A stretch of 64,000 bases of DNA from Diplodia intermedia (lineage: Eukaryota; Ascomycota; Dothideomycetes; Botryosphaeriales; Botryosphaeriaceae), in contig JAKEKT010000044.1 of the NCBI GenBank assembly GCA_021495925.1, positions 62,001-126,000 on the forward strand, given 5' to 3'. This document shows, piece after piece, positions 1 to 10,313 of this stretch. A model generated the notes under the pieces. The model was not told the DNA's origin, did not search any database, and saw nothing but the letters and a program-made list of their open reading frames with translations. The number at the start of each line of letters is the position of its first letter. The stretch's first letter is position 1. Position numbers and translations under genes: made by a program.

Positions 1-1727
1 TCGAGGACAGACGTCTTTGTCGAGCTTTTCTGTCTTCCTTCAGCTGGAGCAAGGCTGTACGCAGGAGATGGTCAGCTTCCCTGTTCAGGTGAAGATAATT
101 AAGGTCATACCATTCGCACGAATGCGGTCCCGTTCTGCAATGCGTTCCAGCTCCTTAGAAGTGAGATAATCTGCAGCAGCGAACATATTTTCTTGGCTTG
201 GTAGTCCCCAACGAATGTGTAGGGTTGCAGGTGGAGGGCTGTTCGGGGTCGTGCGGTATGAAGAGTGACAGCAGTGGTTTTGCTGCACTGGAGCTTTCTA
301 AACACACGTGCCGCCCTGGCTTTTGTCAGGTGGCGGGAAGATCACATGGTTTGGTAAGGTGAAGATTGGTGTGGGGCCTAATCACTCCGTTGGAATTCAC
401 GGGTGGTTTTCTGTGGGTGAAAATCTCACCCATCGCCTAAAACTCAGTTGCATGTTAGCAAGGGGATTGATTGGATATACATGCAGCATTCTTTGCGATT
501 GCGACGTGGAATCTTGTAGGCTGACAGACTGCCTTGCGTAATGGGAGATGGTGTTGGAAAGGCTGCTGCGGAGCTGAACGACGGACGGGCGCTGGTGTTT
601 TTCTGAGGTCGAGGACAGCCGCTCGCCCCTGGAGCATCACATCCCTTTCGGGCCTTGCAGAGCTCCGCAAGGGCTGTAGGGAGGTGATGATAAGATATTG
701 CGTCAAGTGACAACTTGGTTGCTTTCATACCGTTCGTACGAAGACGATTCCGCGCTGCTTTGCGGCTTATCTCTCGATTGGCGAAGTTCTCCGTAGCGGA
801 TGCCATCTTTTAGGCGTTGGAAGGTCTGTATAAAAGCAAATATATCTGGGAATCGATGCGAATCATCTCTTCGTTAATTTTATCCTCTAACGAATGATGA
901 GGTACGTACGCACGATATATCTTTATTGTCAGAAAATTATTGGTAGTACTGCCGGAGTGAGCGGCATCATGGCGTTTCTTTGAGGTGTAAGCAACAGTGT
1001 GTTACTACTAAATCCGGATATGTCGTTCATTTTCTTGACGAGAAGGAGAATGAGGTACGCAGAGACCCCACCGTAGCTGCATATTAAAGGAGGAGATCTC
1101 CGATCCAGGAATAGGAAAAGATGGTCAAATTATTTATCCGTCTTCATATCATAGTAACGAAAGCTTACAATCGTTGCTCGGCGGTTTGCTCAGCCACAAA
1201 CATCCTCCTTTGTGGAAGACTTCAACTCCACATTGGGGACGGCACATGATAGAATAGTTGCCATCGTCAAGCAAACATACGAGAATCTGCCACAAAGTAA
1301 TAACTTTGTGTTTGAGGGAGTGCCATAAGACAAGATTGCGGAGAGTCGGTCATAGTAGGGTGTGATTTCTGAGAAAGATGCCAATCTTGCGCAAAAGCAA
1401 GCAACCATTCATGAAGAGCATGAGTAGCTCCTTAACTACACCATCAAGCAAGCCATACATGGCAAAGGCGTATTTCACAGTTCTGAGTTTACCATCTACT
1501 CCGTGTTCGAGAAGTATCATGAGGATTCCGTGACGCGTTCTGATCCTTAACACTTCAACACATAGGCTTGCAACAAGTGGAAACGCCTTTACCAACAAAC
1601 GATCATAAGGCTGTCAAGCCAGAGCTTAAGATCAATTATGCCGCAATCCTATTTGTCCCAGAGCTCCAACCCTGATTTGTCCCAGCCAGCCCGTTCACAC
1701 GCCAAGCAGACCACACCTCGTCCAGCC
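1..1727. other. No convincing gene; two related short segments
   Basis: No frame here has good coding character. Two segments resemble each other (about 100-155 and 718-772; CATACC.TTCG.ACGAA..CG.T.CCG). Read on the minus strand both give a peptide of the type (E/N)R(D/L)R(I/T).NGM, so they may be remnants of one duplicated sequence. DNA from 830 to 1630 is AT-richer and featureless. Confidence 0.3.
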
Positions 1728-2856
1728 TTAGAAGAAGGCACAGCACGGCTGCGTGCCCTTCCTGCCCTTGTCGACAACATCGTGGAGCCAGTTGACGACA
1801 CAGCTCTTGCACATGACATGGCCGCAGCCATGAATGCCCATGGGGTCCTTGGTGGCGGCCTGCGGGTTGACGATAGCCTCGCCGGGCGCCTACAAACTGG
1901 TCAGCATCCCTCTCCTTTCAAACATCTACCAAACTATGACGAATCACGACTTACCACAACACAGAACGTCCTGTGGCAGCTAGCGCACCACGACTGGCTC
2001 GAGAGGAGGTTTCCCATCTCCAAGTTGATGGCAACTTTGGTCATCTCGTGGTCCTCAATCCACTTCATGGTTCCAAGCACGCGATCGGGCGTGAGAAAGC
2101 CAACGACGGTCTTAAGCCTAAGCAGCTGCGAGGGCGCGATCCTATCCACACACACAAACATCAGCAACACCTTCGTCCCAGGGCAGAAGAAGCAAACAGC
2201 AAGCACACTCACGTAACCCCCACGCCCCTCAAATCTCCGGCAACATCCCCCGCCGGATCCGCAAACGCCCTGGCCTGCTCCAGCAGCGACACGCCGGCGC
2301 CGTCGCTGTTCCGCTTCCTCTTCCTGCCGCCCGCCGCCGCCCCCTTCCGCGCGTTCTCGGCATCGCCCAGCTTCAGCAGCGCCGTGTGGAAGACGACGGC
2401 GCGCCGCACGAGCGCCAGCGCGCGCCAGTGGAAGGTGCCGCGCAGGGCGGACAGCTCGAGGGCGGGGCGCCGCGCGATGTCGAGGATGTAGGCGGGGTGC
2501 GTGGTGTGCGAGATCTCGCGGATGGGGATGCTCATGTTGGTGGAGGGGGTGGCGCTTGGGTTGTTGGCGGCGGCGCTGTTGGTGGTGCCGTGGTGGCCGG
2601 ATGGCGTCGTGCCGGCGGTGGATGTGGAGGGGCTGGATGGCATCGCGGGCGAGTGCGAGGCACTGCCGCCTGTCGGGGTCGGCAGACGCGTGGATGGCGG
2701 CGCTGGCGGCGGCGTGTTGGTGGCGGAGGCGCTGGGGGTCGAGAAGAAGGGCGAGTAGCTGAAGCGTCTAGGGTCGATGGGGAGCTCGACGGCGCGGGAG
2801 CGCGTGAGGGTGCAGAGGCTCATCGTGTAGGAGGGCGGGAACGGCGCGGTAGACAT
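1728..2856 (-). CDS. RING-finger protein (probable E3 ubiquitin ligase type), 3 exons
   Basis: Exons on the minus strand: 2856-2213, 2141-1955, 1889-1728. Introns of 71 and 65 nt start GTGAGT and GTAAGT and end AG; phases agree and give 330 residues. Residues 1-215 are Ser/Pro/Thr-rich, then a conserved-looking block (PIREISHTTHPAYILDIARR) and a basic patch GGRKRKRN. The C-terminus carries a RING-HC pattern: C267-x2-C270, C275, then C299-G-H301-x2-C304-x2-C307 inside GCGHVMCKSCVVNWL. RING domains bind two zincs and usually recruit E2 enzymes. The last zinc pair is incomplete: C326-C327 are followed by A-F-F and the stop, where C-x2-C is expected, so the 3' end may be mutated or a short last exon may be missing. 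A TATATA sequence lies about 270 bp upstream. The start at 2856 or the Met 11 residues later are both possible. Confidence 0.72.
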
Positions 2857-4101
2857 GGCTGTAGGTGATGGATGCGCTGGGCGTATGGGTTGAGGTCACG
2901 AAGGAGCTTCTGGATGGTTGTTTTGTAGAAGCGCTGGGGGGTTGATCGAGTTGTGGAGCGGTGGTGTTTTGGATCAGAGGCGGCCGGGGGAGGAAGAAAA
3001 GGGCGGGAGGCGAACGCCACCGTAGACGAGTGGTCAGGGCGGCATGCGGAGGGGGTCTGATGAGCAGGATAAGGCACAGTGACTGTCACTTTCGCAAAGT
3101 TCCGTGGCGGGCTGTTCAATTATATAGGACCAAGTTGCCATTTTGAGCTGTACCTGCCTGTGGGAGACAATGGCATGAGCCTCTTCAACAGACCTGACCA
3201 CGAAAGAGCCCATGGATACGATATAGCGCTCTGAAGAGGCGGTAGCAAATGGCGCCAAACAGGGCCCGCGGAACAAACACAAGGCTGAGCGCGCGCTGCT
3301 GCTGCCCGCGCTGCACTCGCCGACCCCGCCCGAGCGGCCATTCGCTGCGGGCACGTCCCCCCGCCATCCCGGCCGCCGACCTGCGTCATGCTGGATCAAC
3401 TGTAGCCTCCCAACCTGGTTTAGCGTCTCGCTTGGGTGATGGCCGCGCAGACGACGTCCATAAAGCCCGACCTGCCTTCCTCCACCCTCCTCTTCTTCTT
3501 TTCCTCGGGAGTCGTTTGCGAAAGGAGCCTAAAACTGATGCGGCTGGCTGCATCCACAGCCTCCCGCATACCAATATCGGCATCCGAGAATCATTTGTTG
3601 ACATTTTGCGCCACAGCGAAACCAAACTCCTACTTCAAAACTGCCCAGTGCCAAACCCACGCTAGGCGGAACAGCAAGTAGCGAGATATCAGTTCAATTC
3701 AACCCTATTTGCTTCATGAATGAAACGTGCTTGGTGTTGTGACTTGCTCTGCTTCTGCTTGACCTGCTTGATCCACCGTCCGCTTCGCCTCGAGCCGCTG
3801 TCCCACGGCTGGCATGGTCGTCGGCGTGGCATCCTTCTCGATTGCACTCTAGATATAAGGCCTGCTTTGTTGTCACTGCTGCGTCTTCTTGAACTCTTGG
3901 GCCGCGATTCCGGCGTGTCTTGTCTCATGTCGCGACGCGGCTGGGAGTAAGGCGGCCGCGGAGTCTGCGCCCGTCAGCAGCGGCGACATGATGACCACTG
4001 ACCACCAGTATGAGCTTGCTCAAGATGGCCAAGACTGTCTGGCTAGCCTGAGCGCCGTGGCGATGCTGCTCATGAAGCGTTGCAGGGCACTCAGGATAGT
4101 T
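2857..4101. other. Intergenic, promoter side of the RING gene
   Basis: No gene recognised. A TATATA (3119-3124) lies on the promoter side of the minus-strand RING gene. The rest is GC-rich with overlapping short frames on both strands and no splice-supported model. Confidence 0.4.
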
Positions 4102-4468
4102 AGATCTTGTTGCCCGCAGACGCCGTCGCGAAATTTGCTCAGGTGGGTGCAAGACCGCACCTGGTCGCGGAAGATCTGAGTGTTGCAAAAGATCTGAGCC
4201 TACCCGCATCTTCCCCACAGAGATTCTACGCCCCATTACCAAGGGAGGTGAAGGTCGATGGTTAGATCTATCTATACAGCATCTAGATCCGTAGTTTTCG
4301 TCTCGATATACGCTCAGAACGTCTACTGAAGTCTTATTCTGGAAGATCTTCCACTGTTCTGGCGCTGAATCCTGATATCATCGGCTTTCACATCGTGCTG
4401 TTTCCCAGTCCCACGCACTGGACTTTGATTCAGTGCCCGCCCCGGCTTTCCTACGTCATACTAGATCT
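4102..4468. promoter_or_regulatory. Cluster of six AGATCT palindromes upstream of the poly-Gln gene
   Basis: AGATCT occurs at 4102, 4172, 4190, 4264, 4344 and 4463. Two are embedded in an exact AAGATCTGAG direct repeat 18 bp apart (4171 and 4189). One is the centre of a 12-bp perfect palindrome, GGAAGATCTTCC (4341-4352). The cluster ends about 60 bp before the ATG at 4527. By chance about 0.1 such hexamer is expected in 370 bp. A binding site for a dimeric regulator is an inference; no factor is named. Confidence 0.45.
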
Positions 4469-4526
4469 TCGGCCAAATCCTCCCATCTCTCTTCCACTTA
4501 TCCTCCAACCCCACAACGTTTTCACC

Positions 4527-6098
4527 ATGCCATCCGCCAAAAACAGGAGCGATACCGGTGAAGAGCAGACCTTCGTCTGTCGCGTCGAAGGCTGCAACTG
4601 GACAACGAAGAAACGTGCCTCGCGCAGCAACCACGAGAGGGTTTGCTGTCTCGGCTTTGGCCACCGCCCTCACCGTCGCGCCATCGACAAGAAACTGGCC
4701 GGCAAGACGGACGCGGAGAACTTGGCCGACTGGCAGGCCCTGTTGGCGATGAGTCCGCCGCTGCAGCAGAACGTGCAGCAGACGCAGGCTCAGCAGCAAC
4801 AGCAGCAACCACAGCAACAACAGCAGGGACAGCAGCAGCAGCAAGGTGGTAAGTGACCAAATCTTAACGCAAATCCGCGGCGCCGAATCCTCCCACATTC
4901 CCCTACCTCTACGGACAGCCGCGCTCCTCTCCAGAACCACATCCCACTTCAGCCCGTGTCACCCTCAACCCAACCATACAGAAGAAGCATGAAGCAGAAC
5001 CACCCGTTCACCCATTCTGACACAATGTCCTCATCCTCAGACCGTAACCGCACCCCTCCCGCCACCGAGAACGCGTCCGTCACCGTCCCGCTCCAGCCGC
5101 CCGGCCAGCCATCGCGTCAAGCCACCTTCCCCTACCCGACCGACCCCTCCCAGCCGCGCCGCCACTTCACCGCGGGCGCCGGCGTCGGCACCTTCGCCGA
5201 CCCCACCACCGGCCGCGCCAACACCGCACGTATCTACGGTACGTACGCGAAACCCCACACGCCATCGCCTGATCCTCCCTCACCCCAACCTCCCTCCTCC
5301 ACACACACCACACACACACACCACAAGCACCCGCCGCTAACCCACCACCTACGCCCACCAGAACGCTCCGCCCAACTCTACCCCACCACCCGCCACCACC
5401 ACATCCGCGTCACCACGCTCCAGCTCGTCGACAACACCATCACCACCAACAACCCCACCACCACCAACAACGAGAACACCGCCAACAACAACACCACCAC
5501 CACCAACAACGAGAACAACAAAACCATCACACACCACCGCGCCGCCCTCTTCCTGCTCCCCCAACCGACGACCCTGACCTTCGACGTGCGCGCGCCCGCG
5601 CCCAGCGACCCGGAACGCTTCGTCTTCGCGGACTTGGCGGCGCGTCTCGAGCACGCACGCATGCGCGCGGCGGCCGGTGCGGCGTGGATGGGTATGCAGA
5701 GGGAGATGGGGAGGGATGGGGGGGCTGCTGCTGCGGTGGCTGCGGTCGGGGGGATTGTGGTGGAGCCGGCGGAGCGGGCGGAGGAGGTGGGGGAGGGGGT
5801 TGGGGGGGATGAGGGCGGGAGCGAGGGCGGGGGCGAGGGAGGAGATGTCGAGGGCGAGGTCGATGGCGAGGTTGAAGGCGGAGATGTCGAGGGCGAGATC
5901 TACGTCGACAGGTTCATCAACGGCGTCAAGGTCGCTGACGGCAGGGACAACGACAACATCCCGTACAGCGTCGGCGTGCCCGAGTTCGCACAGCGGCTGG
6001 CGGTGGTCGGGCCGACGGGTAGGTCGGTCGATGAGGCGGTTGCGGGATTGGCGAGGGTGCTGGAGATTTGCGTGGTGGAGAAGCTGGTGAATGGGTAA
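4527..6098 (+). CDS. Hypothetical zinc-finger-like, poly-Gln protein (3-exon model)
   Basis: Preferred model: exons 4527-4848, 5041-5238, 5362-6098, giving 418 residues. Intron 1 (192 nt) has a perfect GTAAGT donor, a CTGAC branch site 24 nt before CTCAG, and phases match. Intron 2 (123 nt) runs GTACGT...GCTAAC...CCAG. The N-terminus has a C2H2-like motif (FVCRVEGCNW...NHERVCC), then a Gln run from a CAG/CAA tract (about 4785-4845). The middle is Thr/Asn/His-rich (TNNPTTTNNEN, around 5440-5535), followed by a folded-looking segment (TLTFDVRAPAPSDPERFVFA), a Gly/Glu-rich acidic linker and a C-terminal block (PYSVGVPEFAQRLAVVG). Unspliced, exon 1 would stop at 4856, and a second ATG at 5025 could start a separate 316-residue protein, so two genes remain possible. 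Probably nuclear; no family recognised. Confidence 0.6.
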
Positions 6099-9000
6099 GC
6101 TCTGCGGTGTGGTGGAGTGGCGAAATGATGGTTTCGCTAGGGGGAGAGAACGATGACGATAATTATGGCAATCGAGAGAGGAGAGATTTGTGCGATGGAG
6201 GCAAAAAAGGGCAGAAGATTCATGGAGGAACGGACGATCATGACCGAAGGAAAACTGGCTTAATGCGTAGATGAGATACACGAATGAAAATATGAAATCT
6301 GCACAACGGCTGCGTAGTAAAGATGGCGGAGAAGTTCAGTCATATGCAGGTGACGTCCCAGTCTCTACAGTCCATATCGTTCTTTTGTTAAGGTCCCACT
6401 TTCCCTGCTCTTGCAGTCTCAATAACATAAAATTTATCGATACTTTGAGAAGATGATGTTCATCTCAAGCCCAACTCATCCGCGCATGCAGTATGCGCAG
6501 ACAACAGTCTTGGACCAGCACATGCAGGTAGATGAATAAGCCACGCGTAGAGACCAGGAAAGTAAAGGTACAGGCACAGGGACAGTTGTTTCTGCACGAA
6601 GACCAAGTTGGACGGGGTGTGGAGACCGGATGAGGTGGAAATAGACACGACGCTAGCAGAGACGGCACAGGCAAGGGCGATGATTGGGTGGGAATAAGGG
6701 CGGCGAGGGAGCACAGGGCGGCATCGGCAACGAGCCGAGCGAGACGTCGGGCGCGGCGGCGTGGCGAACATGCAGTGGCAGGCGGAGCGGCTTAAGGCTG
6801 ATAGAAGGCGATCGACGAGGGCCAGAACGGGCGGCGGAGGCGTTCCCAGCGGAGGGTGTTTCAGTTGCATGAACAGGATCGACGGCAGGGGTGTGCGTCC
6901 CGTGTGGTTGGTTTCCTCTGGGCTGGCTCGGTGGGCTCCTGCCTGTCCCAAGCCTCATCACCGTTACACAAGACGGTAAGCGACCCCAGGCTCCCCAAGC
7001 ACGCCGAGAAGAGGACACGACGTCGAGCCGCACCGGTCAGCCCTGCTGCTGCTGCCTGGGCCCATCAGCCTTGTCCGCCACCGTACTTCAACTGCCGTCC
7101 GCCGCCTCGCGCGCCGATACTGACGACCCTCTCGCCGTTCGTCGAGCCGGCCGCGTGTGAGGCACCAAGAAGACCATGGACGATGCATGAGCGCCCCGAT
7201 GCGGACATCTCAGCCACCATAGCCCCGGGCTGCCTGATGATCTTCACTTCTTCCAGCCGCCCGCTGACTCCTCTGGCCGCGCAAGAGCTGAGAAACGAGG
7301 CCCGCCGATTCCGCACCTGACCAGCGACGCCGCAGTGCCAAGTAGCAGCCGCAGCCTCCGTCGGCGGCCGCCTCGCCGCCTTCAAAAGGCCTTGGCCAGC
7401 CGCAATGCCGGGCTGAAGGATGCGGGACGAGCCCGGCGACCGGCAGCAACGGCGCGTGCCGTCGGGAAGCGTCGCATGCGGTAAAGTGTCACCACCATCT
7501 CGATGGCTCCCGCAAGGCAGCTGCGCTAACAATAGCCACAGCCGGTGCGAGATCGTCGACGGCGCCGCTTTGCTCCAGTGAGGGCTACGACTTCGACACC
7601 GCAAGTCCAGCGCTGACCGCAACTGGCACGGCAGGCCGCCTCCGGCCTCTGTCACCAGCTGCTCGTGGCGGCAAGTAGCGTGCGGAGGCTTTCACCGCAA
7701 CATTCGAACGTGTCGTGGTGGGGTCGGAATGGGTGTTGCAAAGTCTGGTCTCCGCAGCAATCTCGCAACGCTTCCGGCGCTTAACGAATGCGGGCTCCGC
7801 GTGACCGTTTGTGGCAGCATCCGGACGGGCCGCCCTCGACTTCATAAAGAGCCCGAAGCCCGGCCTCAGGCGGTCGGCAATTTCGCGAGGGAGAGGGGGT
7901 GTTTCTTGTTGACGCGGGGCGCCGCGGCCAGGCGAGCAGGCACACACAACACCGACCCCGTCTCACGTAACAATTCCGACGTAACAGCCGGCCTATCTGC
8001 GCCGGCCCCGTCCTCGCCGGCTGCACCCAGCCCGGCCTTCGGTCGCCAGACGGTCATGGGGATCGCCAGGTTTTTGCGGCCCGACCCTCGCGTCGCCACT
8101 CGCCGCCGCGTTCTCGAACTCGGGCTCCTGCCACGGCCAGTGTTAGTCCTAATGCGAAGAGTGGGAACCTGACTCGTCGCCACCGTGAAGATATAGGACG
8201 GAAGACTTAAAGGCAAGTGTGTCGCCGGCACCCAGCCCCGACCTCGACCCCTCCTCCCCCAAGCCGACGACTGACGGCCGCCCAATCAGACCCGCGCCCT
8301 CCCGGAGAGGCCAGCGCCGATATTGCCACACGGCCGTGGCTTGCGAACGCCCATGGAGCGGGCCCGAACCAACGACCGGGGCAGCACACCCTCGACGCCC
8401 GGAGACGCGACAGGCGCGCCGCAGCACGTGGACACGCGACCGCCCCAAGCCGCCGGACGCGCGCGCGCAGCCGACGACGGCATCGACGATGGACGGAGCC
8501 TCCCTGCCCGGGTGCACGCCGTGTCGCTGGGATCCGGTGCTGGCGGCTGACGTTGGAGGCTCAAGTCTCTGGCAGCGCCACATCACAGTGCAGCAGCGGG
8601 ACCCCAGCTCGCGGGCGCAGGGGCGCGGCAGGGGCCCTCGCCGCGCGGTACCCAGGGCCATTACGTCGTCGGCAATCGCGCGTACGCTCAACTCCAACCT
8701 CAGGCCCGTCCGTGTCACGTCGTCTGACCGGGTGCATCCGCAATCCGTAAGTGCCCGGGCTGTCGGCTTGGCAGTGGGTAGCTACGTTGCTTGACGGGCC
8801 CGGAGGCCTGCTAGCTCGAGGATGCGCGACGCTCGCCCCGAGCCATCAGCCCTGCGATGGCACGTCGCGCCTCACCATGCTCGCAGTCTGCAGCTCCTGT
8901 CCTGGTCGTGGGCCGGCGGCCGCCCGGCAAGCGCGCGTGCCGCACCGCCCCGTAGGCCAGCGGCTCGGGCCGCCTGTGTTGGAGCCACGGAGCCACGGAG

Positions 9001-9716
9001 CCACAGAGCCACGGCTTCAGCTGGGCGGCGCAGCGCAGGTGGCCAACGCATCAAGCTGCCACGGAAGCGAGCACCTGCCAGCACACGCCCTACGCGCCGC
9101 GGGCTGGCTAAGCTCGCACTTGCAGTTGGCGCGCAGGGACCAGGGGGGCTGGCTGCAGAAATGGCCTCCGGAGCTGTCAAACGGATGGCCCGCGCGCCGC
9201 TCCCCCCGCAACACCACAGCCTGCGACGGCTGCCCCCAAGGCCGCCGGTCAGACGCCCCCCGTCGGTGTGTCGCAGCTCCCGCGGCGGGTGGTGACGATG
9301 GCTCAGTCCTGCCGCCCGGCGCAGCTCTCCCGCGGCGCGTCCCTGGAGCGCGTGCCGCCGCGGCCATGACTCGGCGGCCTATGGGGATCATGCGTCTATT
9401 GGATCTGCGCCGAACAACGCTCAGACGCGGCGGTACGGTGAAAATTATCAACAGCGGGCTCCACCATCGCCATACCGCTTTTTCCCGTGGCCCGTGGCCT
9501 GCAAATCAGCCCGCCTTCTTTATTGTGGCCAATTCGCCTCCCACACCAAGCTCGACATCGCCATTCGTCTCCGCATACACCCTAAAACCTTCCGCTTCTG
9601 TCCCGACGGTCCTTTCTGCTGTTCTGCCGTTCCTTCGCCGCCCCTTTGATATCACCCACATCGTGCGTCGCCCGCTCCCCCACCCTCGCCGCCGCCCTGC
9701 TGACCACGCCCAGAAC
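6099..9716. other. Gene-poor GC-rich stretch
   Basis: Many overlapping frames exist on both strands from about 6.65 kb, but none has a consistent codon bias, ATG context and splice sites together. GGAGCCAC is repeated four times at 8980-9015. The last 230 bp before 9717 are C/T-rich, like a fungal 5' leader. Confidence 0.35.
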
Positions 9717-10313
9717 ATGAACTCCAGCCGCTCAAGAAATCCGTCCATTCCGGCCATGGCCGACATGGGTCGCGGTGGCTACGACACCACCGGCACCCCG
9801 AAGCCGCCGCGCAACAACCACCCAAGATAGCCGGCGCCCTCGGCCGTCAACCGTCAACCATCAAGACCACGGCTCCAGACGGGCACCACCTTCACCTCGG
9901 CCTCCCTCGTCGTCGAACCCTCGAACCGCCCCCGCCAAGGCGACGGCCCGCAACGAAAGCCGGCCAACTCAACCAAAGGACGAGCGAGCGTTCCTTCGGG
10001 CGCTTCCTACGACCGGCTACTACCGAGAAGGCGCCGACTCTTTCGCCACCAAGAGTCGACCATCATCCGCCAACTCATTCATCTCCACGAAAAACCAACG
10101 CACGCGACACACGACTACCTCACGACTGTCGATGGCCGGAGAAACGGGCTCATCGCACATCTCTCTCCTGATCTCCAAACGCACACACTTTCCCGTCGGA
10201 TATCCTTACTACCGAACCTCTCCACTTCCGACTCCGACCTCGGGGGTGTGTGTATGTGTGTGCCGTTTCTTATCTGCTTTTTTTTTGTTCATCTTTTTTA
10301 TTTATTTACGTAA
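9717..10313 (+). pseudogene. Coding-quality frame interrupted by one in-frame TAG
   Basis: From ATG 9717 the frame encodes 37 residues (MNSSRSRNPSIPAMADMGRG...), meets TAG at 9828-9830, then stays open in the same frame to TAA at 10311-10313, 198 codons in all. The part after the stop has strongly C/G-ending codons and a protein-like composition: a basic patch RLLPRRRRLFRHQ, then an amphipathic STIIRQLIHLHE segment. Nearby frames are less biased. Downstream, T-rich DNA with a GT run (from 10244) resembles a transcribed untranslated region and also supplies the last, low-quality residues of the frame. The TAG could be a nonsense mutation, the end of a short poorly defined intron, a sequencing error, or a read-through stop. 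No family recognised. Confidence 0.4.

Noticed and set aside
8751..9830. Long GC-rich plus-strand frame of 359 codons
   Set aside because: Opens without a good start, is Arg/Pro/Ala-rich, and overlaps equally long frames in other phases; typical of stop-poor GC-rich DNA. Only the last 38 codons from ATG 9717 look genuine.
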